Positions 30,201 to 38,178 are shown, counted from the first letter of the stretch. The stretch is 64,000 nt of DNA from Amylibacter sp. SFDW26 (GCF_009184395.1 NZ_WEIC01000001.1:576047-640046); one strand, 5' to 3'. Numbers and translations are program-made. The notes: generated by a model not told the origin, from the letters alone.

Positions 30201-30688
30201 TGGAAGGCCTGTCCGAGGTTAATGAAAATTGGTCACCTCAGATCAACCTTGGTGTGCCTGTTTTGATCCCAGCCGATTATGTGACTGATCTTGATGTACG
30301 TCTTGGCCTTTACCGTCGCTTATCCAGCCTATCGAAAAAGGTAGAATTAGAAGGTTTTGCCGCAGAATTGATTGACCGCTTTGGTAAGCTGCCTGATGAA
30401 GTGAATATGCTGTTGCGCGTTGTACGTGTCAAAGCCATGTGTCGCGCTGCTGGTATTGCGAAACTAGACGGCGGTCCAAAAGGAATTGTGATCCAGTTCC
30501 GTAACGATAAGTTTGCACGCCCAGAAGGTTTGGTGCAATTCTTGGCAGATCAACGTGGTACGGCGAAAGTCAAAGACAATAAAATCGTCGTCCGCCGGGA
30601 TTGGCCCAATGATGATAAGAAGATCAAAGGCGCCTATATCATTACGCGCGATTTAGCCGTTCAGGCAAAAACGCCCAAAAAGAAATAA
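27224..30688 (+). CDS. mfd: Transcription-repair coupling factor
   Basis: 1154-residue SF2 translocase that removes stalled RNA polymerase at DNA lesions and recruits UvrA. Order seen: UvrB-like N-terminal module, RNA polymerase-interacting CarD-like domain (about 480-560; PGDLVVHLDHGIGRYKG), translocase motif I GDVGFGKTEVALR, motif II VDEEQHFG, motif III LTATPIPRTL, motif VI QIRGRVGRSKTRAYAY, and the C-terminal TRCF domain (from about 1000). Length is typical for alphaproteobacteria. A hairpin follows the stop. Confidence 0.97.
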   Translation: MDTKIHNPNLTTVGGAPEGYDARLLAEHLQKTNAPVIHIARDDARLADTQTALQFFAPDVPVFVFPAWDCLPFDRVSPNADISAMRMATLAALADGFDRPFIMLTTVSAATQRIPAREILKQSSFTATVGKQIDETALRSFFTRMGFTQAPTVMEPGDYAIRGGLIDVYPPGDSGPVRLDLFGDVLDGARRFDPETQRTVEKLTRIELAPVSEVILDEASIQRFRQNYRLEFGAAGTDDPLYESVSAGRKYQGVEHWTPFFHEKLETLFDYIPNATIFLDDRTTQSRLARWESVADQYDARKDALANKSRMDSVYKPCPAELLYMDDLAFEKALHDHQLRQLFALPQGTGPNVIDAGGRIGRNFAPERQQEEISLFGALADHIKDKRVNGHVLIASFSEGARERLTGLLEDHDTTGATNIAKWSDVQAEKGGLSLAVWPLEHGFEAKGLTVISEQDVLGDRLIRTGKRKRKAENFLTEATSLTPGDLVVHLDHGIGRYKGLETVTAAGAPHDCILLEYANNDRLFIPVENIELLSRYGHEEGMLDRLGGGAWQAKKAKLKERIREMADKLIRVAAERMLRKGEVMEPPADAWDSFCARFPYTETDDQLNAIEDVMEDMSSGRPMDRLVCGDVGFGKTEVALRAAFVAASAGTQVAIVAPTTLLARQHAKSFEERFRGTGIRVKQLSRFVTAKEAALTKEAMANGGVEIVVGTHAVLAKGIKFANLGLLIVDEEQHFGVNHKERLKQLRTDVHVLTLTATPIPRTLQMSLSGVRELSIIGTPPVDRLAIRTYVSEFDSVTIREALLREHYRGGQSFYVVPRIKDLPEIEAFLKDQLPELTYVVANGQMPAGELDDRMNAFYDGKYDVLLATTIVESGLDIPTANTMIVHRADMFGLAQLYQIRGRVGRSKTRAYAYLTTKPRQRITPNAEKRLRVLGSLDSLGAGFTLASQDLDIRGAGNLLGDEQSGQVREVGFELYQEMLEEAIAKMKAGEMEGLSEVNENWSPQINLGVPVLIPADYVTDLDVRLGLYRRLSSLSKKVELEGFAAELIDRFGKLPDEVNMLLRVVRVKAMCRAAGIAKLDGGPKGIVIQFRNDKFARPEGLVQFLADQRGTAKVKDNKIVVRRDWPNDDKKIKGAYIITRDLAVQAKTPKKK

Positions 30689-30694
30689 GCCGCG

Positions 30695-30719
30695 CTCCAT
30701 TCGGTTGCGCTGAATGGAG
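30695..30719 (+). promoter_or_regulatory. Hairpin overlapping the RBS of the tandem DSBA-fold gene
   Basis: Perfect 8-bp stem CTCCATTC / GAATGGAG with a 9-nt loop in the 37-bp gap between mfd and the next gene. The 3' arm contains the GGAG that would be the Shine-Dalgarno for the ATG at 30726. No T-run follows, so a translational role is more likely than termination. Confidence 0.5.
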
Positions 30720-30725
30720 TTATGA

Positions 30726-31976
30726 ATGTCTTTCAAATCGCTTGTTCTGTCTCGGATTATTGCTTTTATCACAGATCAAGACAGACGTGATAAGCGTGCA
30801 GATAAATTCGAAGCAAAGCGCAAACGTGCGGGTGATCCGCATGAGGTGATCTTTTTCCATGATGTAACCGATCCATACAGCCATATTCTGTTATTGGCAT
30901 TGCCAGATGTAATCAAAGATACGGATATTAAACTGACTTGCCATTTGGTGAACGAGCCGAAAGACGATGTTGTGCCTGAACGTGTAATGTTATCGGATTA
31001 CGCTTTGAAAGACGCTCAAGTTTTGGCAACGAGAGCTGGCTTTAAATGCAAATTAATACCTCCAAGCGATCAGCAAGTAAAGAAGGTGCGCAGTGCAATC
31101 GCTGCTGCTTTTGTCGAAAATGATATTCGTACTGCTTGTAATATTAGTAAAGCACTTTGGAGCGATGAAAATATACCAGATTCTGAATATCACTGGCAGC
31201 AATCGCAATCTGAAGGTACCGCAATATTAACTAAGCTTGGTCATTATATGGGCGGTATGCTCTATTACGGTGGCGAATGGTATTGGGGTCTGGACCGTTT
31301 ACATTATCTTGAAACGCGTCTGCGCTCCGTTGGTGCCCTAACAAAGTCTGATACGTTTCCAATGCCGTCCGTTCCCGCATCAACGGGTAAGGTGCATGGT
31401 AGGCTTCACATGTATTTTTCTTTTAGAAGTCCTTATTCTTATATCGCTTTGCAACGCGCGATTGCATTGACTGATGCTTATGGCGTCGAATTAAAGCTTC
31501 GGTTTGTCTTGCCAATGGTGATGCGTGGCTTACCAGTGCCAAAGTCAAAACGCTTATATATCGTCAATGACGTCGCCCGTGAAGCCAAACGCCTTGGCTT
31601 GCCTTTTGGGCGTATCGTCGATCCATTGGGCAAAGCTGTCGAGCGTGGATATGCCTTAATGCCATGGGCAAGAGAACAGGGCCAAGATATAAGACTGGCC
31701 CAAAATTTTTCCACGGCAGTTTCGTCTCAAGGCATAGATGCCACCACAGACAAAGGATTGCGCCGTATCGTTGAGACGGCAGGGCTATCTTGGGATGAAT
31801 CTAAAGAGAAATTGCTAATTGATGAATGGAGCGCAGAAGCAGAGATCAATAGGCAGGAATTAACAAACCATAGCCTATGGGGTGTTCCCAGTTTTCGGTT
31901 TGAGGACAAATGCGTCTGGGGACAGGATCGTATGTGGTTGATCGAGGAATGGTTTCAAGACAAGAATAGAGAATAA
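30726..31976 (+). CDS. Tandem DSBA/HCCA-isomerase-fold protein
   Basis: 416-residue protein with two thioredoxin-like DSBA domains in series. The first begins at about residue 40 (VIFFHDVTDPYSHILLL) and the second at about 227 (LHMYFSFRSPYSYIALQ). Each keeps the Ser/Asp-Pro-Tyr-Ser active-site position of 2-hydroxychromene-2-carboxylate isomerase/GST-kappa, and neither has a CxxC. A glutathione-linked isomerase or transferase role is plausible, but the substrate is unknown. It lies 18 bp upstream of the VOC gene, probably in one transcript. Confidence 0.8.
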   Translation: MSFKSLVLSRIIAFITDQDRRDKRADKFEAKRKRAGDPHEVIFFHDVTDPYSHILLLALPDVIKDTDIKLTCHLVNEPKDDVVPERVMLSDYALKDAQVLATRAGFKCKLIPPSDQQVKKVRSAIAAAFVENDIRTACNISKALWSDENIPDSEYHWQQSQSEGTAILTKLGHYMGGMLYYGGEWYWGLDRLHYLETRLRSVGALTKSDTFPMPSVPASTGKVHGRLHMYFSFRSPYSYIALQRAIALTDAYGVELKLRFVLPMVMRGLPVPKSKRLYIVNDVAREAKRLGLPFGRIVDPLGKAVERGYALMPWAREQGQDIRLAQNFSTAVSSQGIDATTDKGLRRIVETAGLSWDESKEKLLIDEWSAEAEINRQELTNHSLWGVPSFRFEDKCVWGQDRMWLIEEWFQDKNRE

Positions 31977-31993
31977 AGTCTTGGAGGCACAAA

Positions 31994-32380
31994 ATGCAAT
32001 TCGAACGTACAGGGATTATTCTATTCACCTATAACTATGATGCCTGCGTATCATTTTATACAAAAATCCTAGGGCTTCCTGTACTTTTTTCCATAAATGA
32101 AGGTGATACACATTTAACGTGTTGTGATTTTTTCGGTGCGTATCTGATGATTGAAACAGGTGGGCCAGATGCACAACATACAAAGACCATGGCACAAAAT
32201 CCGACTAAACTTCGTTTTAATGTTGCCGATGTTGAAAATGCTGCCCAAGAGTTGGAAAGCAAAGGTATCATTGTCCAGCGTGGCGTTTTTGACTGGGGCA
32301 CAATTGCTAATTTTACAGATCCAGACGGTAATATGTGTTCCCTAAGAGATCAAAAAACATTTAGCGAGCAGATGGGTTAA
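31994..32380 (+). CDS. VOC-family (glyoxalase/dioxygenase superfamily) protein
   Basis: 128-residue vicinal-oxygen-chelate fold protein. It has the typical betaalphabetabetabeta start GIILFTYNYDACVSFYTKILGLPV and a C-terminal FTDPDGNMCSLRD. Family members include glyoxalase I, fosfomycin-resistance enzymes and extradiol dioxygenases; here only the fold is clear. A Shine-Dalgarno GGAGG precedes the ATG. Its stop overlaps the convergent site-2 protease gene by 4 bp. Confidence 0.85.
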   Translation: MQFERTGIILFTYNYDACVSFYTKILGLPVLFSINEGDTHLTCCDFFGAYLMIETGGPDAQHTKTMAQNPTKLRFNVADVENAAQELESKGIIVQRGVFDWGTIANFTDPDGNMCSLRDQKTFSEQMG

Positions 32381-33045
32381 GCGCGCTTATTTCTGAACAT
32401 ATTGTAGTGCATTATGATCGATGGGAAAAAGAACAAGAACCAACCGTTCGTAAAATAGAACCAAAGTGCAGCAGGAATCCATAATACTGACAAAACGGTT
32501 CCAACTGCCCCAGAAATACGTGTTGCTATTTCATAAGATGTCAGCCGCATAGCAAATAGGTGGAATAGCTTTCCACCATCTAGTGGATGAACTGGGATCA
32601 GATTGAAAATAGCAAGGTACAGATTTAACGTTGCAAAATACCCTAAGTAAGACAATACCATGGCTATTTCATAGCTATCTGCAGGTGCAAATTCAGATAT
32701 TAAACCACATACGGCCCACAGTATCAGATTTACAATTGGCCCCATTGCAACCACAAGTTCTTCTTCATACGGTGTTGCTGAATGTACGCCCTGACAATAT
32801 CCACCACCACCATGAAGCGTAATGTTTCGCACAGGCAGACCTTGTATCAAATACCCCCATGCGTGTCCCAATTCATGTAAAAAGATAGAGATCACTAACA
32901 TTATAAAGAATGTCAAAGACCAAAGGATATCATTACCGCCACCAATAACCACTATAATGACAAAGAGCATAATCAAAGAGGGGTTTATTTGTACAGGAAC
33001 GCCAAAAGGACCGCGGAATTCAAAAAAAGGGGTTTCGTTTTGCAT
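32377..33045 (-). CDS. Site-2 protease family (M50) membrane metalloprotease
   Basis: Polytopic zinc protease of about 222 residues. Active-site motif HELGH lies in the first helical bundle (SIFLHELGHAWGYLI) and the third ligand motif in FNLIPVHPLDGGKLF. No PDZ or CBS domain is attached, so this is the minimal M50B/SpoIVFB-like type. The start is placed at the ATG at 33045 (MQNETPFF); a TTG at 33060 is also in frame. Substrate unknown; such enzymes usually cleave TM segments of regulators. Confidence 0.88.
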   Translation of the reverse strand: MQNETPFFEFRGPFGVPVQINPSLIMLFVIIVVIGGGNDILWSLTFFIMLVISIFLHELGHAWGYLIQGLPVRNITLHGGGGYCQGVHSATPYEEELVVAMGPIVNLILWAVCGLISEFAPADSYEIAMVLSYLGYFATLNLYLAIFNLIPVHPLDGGKLFHLFAMRLTSYEIATRISGAVGTVLSVLWIPAALWFYFTNGWFLFFFPSIIMHYNMFRNKRA

Positions 33046-33130
33046 AATATAATTTACCAAATAAAATTAAACTATTGAAAGTTATAATAAAGTTCTTGGG
33101 CGAAATTGCGGCTGAAAAATGGTTTCAAAA

Positions 33131-33613
33131 TTATTTTAATGAGCTTCTTTTTGATCGAAACAGTAGGAACGTTGCTAATATCCAAATGATTATTTCAAGC
33201 CAAAAAGTCCAATGAGCTATAAAGGATAATACGAAATGATTGTGGGTTGGTTGCACTCTGACCAATTCATATAAGCGATCTGAAAAAGGCCATAGCCACA
33301 TTATTCCGCCTGCAATTGTATCAAGAAAAATATGCAAATATATTCCAATCAGGAATGTAAGGAACACTTTAAGAATATATCTGTTCCAAATCGCCAAAAC
33401 ACAGATAATGATTGGTGAAAATAGCAACCAAAACCCAGGAGCATGCACCCAGTAGCGATGATGATGAAATGCTTTTTCATCAAAATAGTAGAACCAAAGT
33501 AAATCTAAGTCAGGAAAAATTGCACCCACCATGGCAGCAAACATTAAAACTCGCGTATCAACGCGCATCACTTTACCTAATAAATATCCCGATGGTAAGT
33601 GAGCTGTGATCAT
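33131..33613 (-). CDS. YdjM/DUF457-like membrane-bound metal-dependent hydrolase
   Basis: 160-residue membrane protein with about four hydrophobic helices. Histidine/aspartate motifs typical of the family are MITAHLPSGYLLG, AIFPDLDLLW, HHHRYWVHAPGFW and YLHIFLDTIAGG, which would coordinate metal at the membrane face. In E. coli YdjM is LexA-controlled, but no LexA site was identified here. Its start overlaps the end of the FrnE-like gene by 4 bp, so they are co-translated. Confidence 0.78.
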   Translation of the reverse strand: MITAHLPSGYLLGKVMRVDTRVLMFAAMVGAIFPDLDLLWFYYFDEKAFHHHRYWVHAPGFWLLFSPIIICVLAIWNRYILKVFLTFLIGIYLHIFLDTIAGGIMWLWPFSDRLYELVRVQPTHNHFVLSFIAHWTFWLEIIIWILATFLLFRSKRSSLK

Positions 33614-34254
33614 CCAGTTGCTTTGTTCTTTTCTGCGATCTCTTTAATTACACTGTCCCACATTTCAGTCGGTTGTGCACCGTTCACGACATAATGGTTA
33701 TCAACAACAAAACAGGGGACACCTTGCACACCTGATTGACGGGATTTTTTATCGCGTTCACGTATATCGCTTTTATCTGCATCACCTTCTAACAACACAC
33801 GGATCGCTTCACCGTCCATACCAGCAGCATCTGCAATGCGCACCAAGACAGAATGTTCTGAAATATCGCGACCTTCTTTGAAGTATGCTTTGAACAAACG
33901 GTCAACGACCGCATTTTGTTTGCCTTCAATACCAGCCCATAAGATTAGGCGATGAGCATCCACTGTGTTTGGCGTGCGCTTGATACCCGCAAAATTTAAT
34001 TCTAAACCATTATCGCGCGCGGCTTGATCAATTTGACCATAGACTTTGATCGCACCTTCTTGGCCCCCAAATTTGGTTTCCAGATATTCGCGACGATCCA
34101 TACCATCCGCTGGCATCGTTGGGTTTAATTGAAACGGATGCCATTCAATGATGATATCATGGTTGGGGTTTGCCTCTAAAGCACGGTCCAGACGGGTTTT
34201 GCCAATGTAACACCACGGACAAATAGGATCAGAGATAATATCAATCTTAGTCAT
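33610..34254 (-). CDS. DsbA-family oxidoreductase, FrnE-like
   Basis: 214-residue cytoplasmic thioredoxin-fold protein without a signal peptide. The active site CPWC lies at residues 12-15 (DPICPWCYIGKTRLDRAL) and the cis-proline loop is GVQGVPCFVVDN. The FrnE group has disulfide reductase/isomerase activity and is linked to redox-stress tolerance in Deinococcus. It is followed by the YdjM-like gene with a 4-bp overlap and is divergent from the XRE regulator. Confidence 0.9.
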   Translation of the reverse strand: MTKIDIISDPICPWCYIGKTRLDRALEANPNHDIIIEWHPFQLNPTMPADGMDRREYLETKFGGQEGAIKVYGQIDQAARDNGLELNFAGIKRTPNTVDAHRLILWAGIEGKQNAVVDRLFKAYFKEGRDISEHSVLVRIADAAGMDGEAIRVLLEGDADKSDIRERDKKSRQSGVQGVPCFVVDNHYVVNGAQPTEMWDSVIKEIAEKNKATG

Positions 34255-34320
34255 TGGTTATATAGTCCTTTTAGAACATCTCGTTTGCAAGTCCCTTCGC
34301 ATTTAGGCTAGAAGAACATC

Positions 34321-34947
34321 ATGAGCAATATAAATGAACCCAGTTTAATCACAATCGCGCGTGCTGACGGTGCGCAAGAGCAAAGTGCCGCCCTTAATTT
34401 GGGGCAACGTGTCCGTCAATTGCGCAAGGACCGTAAATGGACTTTGGAACAAGCCGCACAAGAGGCGGGGCTTGCCCGTTCGACTTTATCAAAGATCGAA
34501 AATGAACAAATGTCCCCAACATTTGATGCCGTGAAAAAGCTGGCAGAAGGTTTGGGGATTTCCGTTCCTCAATTATTTACTGCCCCAAAATCAGAACAGG
34601 TGATGGCACGATTAGCTGTGACCAAGATGAGCGAAGGCCGTGAATTAATCACCAGCACATATGAGCATGAGATGTTAGCACCAGAGCTGAAATCCAAAGC
34701 AATGGTGCCATATCGTGCCCGTATTCGTGCGCGTTCTTTTGATGAATTCGAGGGCTGGGTACGCCATGATGGCGAAGAATTCTTGTATGTTCTTTCTGGT
34801 GTTGTGAAATTTTTTACAGAATTCTACGAACCCGTAGAAATGCGCCGTGGTGACAGTGCATATTATGATGCCGCGATGGGCCATAACGTGATTTCAACAA
34901 GCCAAGATGATGCAGTCGTTTTATGGGTTACGTCTCTTCCGAGTTAA
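34321..34947 (+). CDS. XRE-family regulator with C-terminal cupin domain
   Basis: 208-residue transcription factor. The HTH (about residues 28-82) reads LRKDRKWTLEQAAQEAGLAR with LSKIENEQMSPTFD, and a cupin effector domain (about 130-205) contains HDGEEFLYVLSGVVKFF and DSAYYDAAMGH. PuuR-like regulators of this build sense small metabolites in the cupin pocket. It is divergent from the FrnE-like gene and its 3' end overlaps aqpS by 20 bp, convergently. Target genes are not evident. Confidence 0.9.
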   Translation: MSNINEPSLITIARADGAQEQSAALNLGQRVRQLRKDRKWTLEQAAQEAGLARSTLSKIENEQMSPTFDAVKKLAEGLGISVPQLFTAPKSEQVMARLAVTKMSEGRELITSTYEHEMLAPELKSKAMVPYRARIRARSFDEFEGWVRHDGEEFLYVLSGVVKFFTEFYEPVEMRRGDSAYYDAAMGHNVISTSQDDAVVLWVTSLPS

Positions 34948-35581
34948 ATAATAATTTAGCGCATCCGAGTGCCAATCCCATGCCGACCAACTGACAGACA
35001 ATGAAAAGCGGTGCATTCATTGGGCTGATACCTGCGAATGTGTCTGACATTGTACGTGCAATCGTAACAGCAGGGTTTGCAAAGCTGGTAGAAGCCGTAA
35101 ACCAATAAGCCGCAGTAATATAAAGCCCTACAAGCATTGGAACGCTTTCTGGACGATGTTTTATACCACCAAAGATCACCATAAGTAGTCCAAAGGTCGC
35201 AATCACCTCTGAAAACCCTTGCGATGGTCCAGCACGTAGTTTGGATGATGTTTGCAATACGGATGTTTCAAACATCACATGTGTGGCCCAGACCCCTAAT
35301 ATGGCCCCAATGATCTGTAGAATAATATAGATGCTGCCGTCTTTTACGCTGATTTTGCCAAGTAAGAAAAATGCTAATGTAACCGCAGGGTTGAAATGCG
35401 CTCCAGATACAGGTCCAAAGATCGTAATCAACACATAAAGAATAGCGCCCGTTGCAATTGTATTGCCCAGTAAAGCAATCGCGATGTTTCCACCTGACAA
35501 TGTATCGCCCATAATGCCAGAACCGATGACTGTTGCTAATAAAAACGCCGTTCCCAGTGCTTCTGCTAGATATCTATTCAA
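34928..35581 (-). CDS. aqpS: Aquaporin of the MIP family, AqpS-like
   Basis: 217-residue six-helix channel with two NPA boxes: SGAHFNPAVTLAF and SFANPAVTIARTMS. It begins one base inside the arsC stop region (4-bp overlap, 35578-35581), so it is translated with arsenate reductase. In Sinorhizobium meliloti an aquaglyceroporin AqpS lets arsenite made by ArsC leave the cell. The same job is inferred here. There is no arsB/acr3 pump or arsR regulator next to it. Confidence 0.85.
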   Translation of the reverse strand: MNRYLAEALGTAFLLATVIGSGIMGDTLSGGNIAIALLGNTIATGAILYVLITIFGPVSGAHFNPAVTLAFFLLGKISVKDGSIYIILQIIGAILGVWATHVMFETSVLQTSSKLRAGPSQGFSEVIATFGLLMVIFGGIKHRPESVPMLVGLYITAAYWFTASTSFANPAVTIARTMSDTFAGISPMNAPLFIVCQLVGMGLALGCAKLLFNSEET

Positions 35582-36063
35582 GGTGTAATATCCCCAATGT
35601 CGATCAGATGTTTTTGTAACTCGTCTGATGACATATCTTCAAACGGCAAAGCAAGCAATGCAGTGGCGCGGTGATGTAATATTTTATAAGCCTCTGCAAA
35701 AGCTGCAGCAACGGCTTCTGGTGGTTCTGTTACATCAGCAGGATCCTCAACCCCCCAGTGAGCTTTCAAAGGTGCGCCAGGCCAGTAGGGACATTCTTCG
35801 TTACGGGCATTACCACAAACGGTAATGACTAAATCTACGTGTGGCGCATCATCACCAGAAAACTCGTTCCACGACTTAGAGCGTGCAGTGCTGGCATCAA
35901 TACCGACAGTCGCTAAATGTGCAACTGCAGCTGGGTTCACTTTGCCCACTGGTTTTGATCCAGCGGAGTAAGCCGTGATGCGATCAGCTTCAAATGCGTT
36001 AAATATTGATTCTAAAAGAATCGAACGAGCGGAGTTGCCAGTGCAAAGAACAAGTATTTTCAT
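35578..36063 (-). CDS. arsC: Arsenate reductase, low-molecular-weight phosphatase fold
   Basis: 161-residue thioredoxin-linked arsenate reductase. The P-loop LCTGNSARS has catalytic Cys7, and the redox relay cysteines Cys83 and Cys91 appear in TVCGNARNEECPYW, as in Staphylococcus/Bacillus-type ArsC. It reduces arsenate to arsenite. It is the first gene of the arsC-aqpS unit and is preceded by the intergenic region carrying the sRNA candidate. Confidence 0.92.
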   Translation of the reverse strand: MKILVLCTGNSARSILLESIFNAFEADRITAYSAGSKPVGKVNPAAVAHLATVGIDASTARSKSWNEFSGDDAPHVDLVITVCGNARNEECPYWPGAPLKAHWGVEDPADVTEPPEAVAAAFAEAYKILHHRATALLALPFEDMSSDELQKHLIDIGDITP

Positions 36064-36169
36064 AGTGGTGCCTTACTCGATTCTGATAACAGTTTTATGA
36101 CAGGTTGAAAGTGTCCATTAAGTATTTGTTAATAAATGCTTATTTTGAATTCATGAAGTGCGGTTTTAC

Positions 36170-36300
36170 CAAAAAAAACGCCCTCACGAAGAGGGCGTCA
36201 AGTATTGAGGCAGGTTTCATACAGGCAAGAAACCTATCGAGCAGTGAAACCTTTATACAAATTACAGCCCGAGTCTCCAAGAGAAAACTTTGTGTTTTCC
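36170..36300 (-). ncRNA. Candidate small RNA ending in a strong terminator
   Basis: The minus strand of the gap between arsC and the peptide-binding protein holds three stem-loops. SL1 is GAAAAC-ACAAA-GTTTTC (36283-36299). SL2 is formed by GGTTTCA (36245-36251) and TGAAACC (36213-36219), and the same 3' arm can instead pair with GAAACCT at 36229-36235. A classic terminator with about eight T follows. The terminator points away from any minus-strand gene that could use it, because the next gene to the right is on the plus strand. No Rfam family was recognised. Confidence 0.45.
36171..36198 (-). terminator. Orphan minus-strand terminator
   Basis: ACGCCCTC-TTCGT-GAGGGCGT followed by eight T on the minus strand. 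No annotated minus-strand CDS lies between it and 36343, so it probably ends the candidate sRNA. Confidence 0.8.
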
Positions 36301-36342
36301 GTGAATTAAGGCACATAACCCATTGAAAACTGATTCAATTCA

Positions 36343-38172
36343 ATGAATGTTGCCTGCATGTCACGACTCTTATCCAAAGCCCCGCTTATTGTTTCCATAT
36401 TGGCAACTATAAACATTTTGACGGCAACAATTGCCACATCAGAGCCACAATATGGCATTGCAATGTATGGAAAACCAGCGCTTCCACCGGGATTTGCGCA
36501 TCTGCCATATGCAAATCCTGAAGCGCCAAAAGGTGGAAAGATCGTTTTAGGCGAATCTGGTGGGTTTGATTCTCTTAATCCGTATATCTTGAAAGGGCGC
36601 GCACCTTGGGGGCTTCGGTTGCACGTTGTGGAAAGCTTAATGGGGCGCAATTGGGATGAACCTTTTGGGTTATATGGCGTCTTGGCGCAAAGTATTGAAA
36701 CGGGCCCAAAGCGCGAATGGGTTGCTTTTACAATTCGCCCAGAGGCAAAATTTTCAAATGGTACGCCTGTAACTGTAGAAGATGTGTTGTGGTCTTTTAA
36801 AACTTTGGCAAGCAAAGGGCATCCACGTTATGCAAATGCTTGGGCAAAAGTTGAAACTGCAGAAATCACTGGCCCACGTACTGTACGTTTCACATTTAAT
36901 ACTATTGATCGTGAACTCCCCTTAATTCTTGGCCTCGGTCCCATTTTACAAAAAGCCGATTGGGATGGGCGAGCATTTGAAGAAAGCTCGCTGAATATTC
37001 TAAGAGGATCGGGTCCATATGTCGTTGCTGATTTCGAACCTAACCGTTTTATAAGTTTTAAACGTAACCCAGACTATTGGGGAAAAGACCTTCCATTTAA
37101 TAAGGGGCGTCATAACGTGGATGAAATCCGCTACGATTTCTTTAGTGATAGTGATGTGGTGTTTGAGTCATTTAAAGCAGGTGAAAGTAGTATCTTTCGT
37201 GAAAATAACGCAGGCAAATGGGATACACATTACAACTTTCCGGCCGTGATCAATGGTGAAGTCACTAAATCATTGATCGCACATCAACGTCCTTCTGGTA
37301 TTCGAGGCTGGGTTATGAATACTCGTCGCCCTCAATTTGCAGATATCCGCGTACGTGATGCTTTGATCCATGCATTTAACTATGAATTCATCAACCGCAC
37401 GATTAATGGAAACCCACAACCACGCATCACATCCTATTACTCAAACTCGGTGTTAGGGATGGAGCAGGGGCCTGCAACAGATAAAGTGCGCGCATTGCTT
37501 GAGCCATTTCAGGCCGATCTGCCCAAAGGTGTACTGGATGGCTATATGTTGCCAGTATCGGATGGATCAGAACGCAACCGCAAGAATTTGCGCAAAGCCA
37601 AAAAGCTTTTGCAAGAAGCAGGGTGGACTGTTCAAGACGGTATTTTGAAAGATGCTAGTGGCATGCCGTTTAAAATGGAGGTCCTTCTAAGGGCAGGGTC
37701 TGCAAGTAATGAAGGCATTATGAATATATACAGTGATGCCCTTAAACGCTTGGGTATAGATCTGGAAATCGCGGTTATTGATGCCGCTCAGTATAAAGAA
37801 CGCACAAATACATACGACTTTGACATGACCTTTTACCGTCGCGCTTTATCACTCTCGCCTGGTAATGAACAAAAGCTATATTGGGGTGCAGATGGTATTA
37901 AAAACCCTGGGACGCGCAATTACATGGGAATGAACAGCCCAGCCGCTGAAGCCATGATTGATCATATGTTAGCCGCCGAAGATCAAGAAGAGTTTACAGC
38001 TGCTGTAAAAGCTTTAGATCGCATCTTAACCGCTGGCCGCTATGTAATCCCACTATGGCATTCATTGGAGTCGCGTTTGGCACATAAATCTGAATTGCAC
38101 TTTCCAGAAAAAAACCTGCCCATGTACGGAGACTGGACAGGTTTTATACCAGATGTCTGGTGGGTTAAATAA
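36343..38172 (+). CDS. Extracellular solute-binding protein family 5 (oligopeptide, YejA-like)
   Basis: 609-residue periplasmic binding protein with a hydrophobic signal segment (about 13-33). Family-5 features are GGFDSLNPYILKG, the motif ETGPKREWVAFTIRPEAKFSNG split by the fold hinge, RGSGPYVVADFEPN and RNPDYWGKDLP. Such proteins deliver peptides or other solutes to ABC importers. No permease or ATPase gene is nearby, so it is an orphan component here. It is convergent with the RTX gene, stop to stop 6 bp apart. Confidence 0.9.
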   Translation: MNVACMSRLLSKAPLIVSILATINILTATIATSEPQYGIAMYGKPALPPGFAHLPYANPEAPKGGKIVLGESGGFDSLNPYILKGRAPWGLRLHVVESLMGRNWDEPFGLYGVLAQSIETGPKREWVAFTIRPEAKFSNGTPVTVEDVLWSFKTLASKGHPRYANAWAKVETAEITGPRTVRFTFNTIDRELPLILGLGPILQKADWDGRAFEESSLNILRGSGPYVVADFEPNRFISFKRNPDYWGKDLPFNKGRHNVDEIRYDFFSDSDVVFESFKAGESSIFRENNAGKWDTHYNFPAVINGEVTKSLIAHQRPSGIRGWVMNTRRPQFADIRVRDALIHAFNYEFINRTINGNPQPRITSYYSNSVLGMEQGPATDKVRALLEPFQADLPKGVLDGYMLPVSDGSERNRKNLRKAKKLLQEAGWTVQDGILKDASGMPFKMEVLLRAGSASNEGIMNIYSDALKRLGIDLEIAVIDAAQYKERTNTYDFDMTFYRRALSLSPGNEQKLYWGADGIKNPGTRNYMGMNSPAAEAMIDHMLAAEDQEEFTAAVKALDRILTAGRYVIPLWHSLESRLAHKSELHFPEKNLPMYGDWTGFIPDVWWVK

Positions 38173-38178
38173 CCCAGA

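Noticed and set aside
36105-36326. A 73-codon plus-strand frame before the peptide-binding protein
   Set aside because: It crosses the minus-strand terminator and stem-loops of the sRNA candidate; no coding features.
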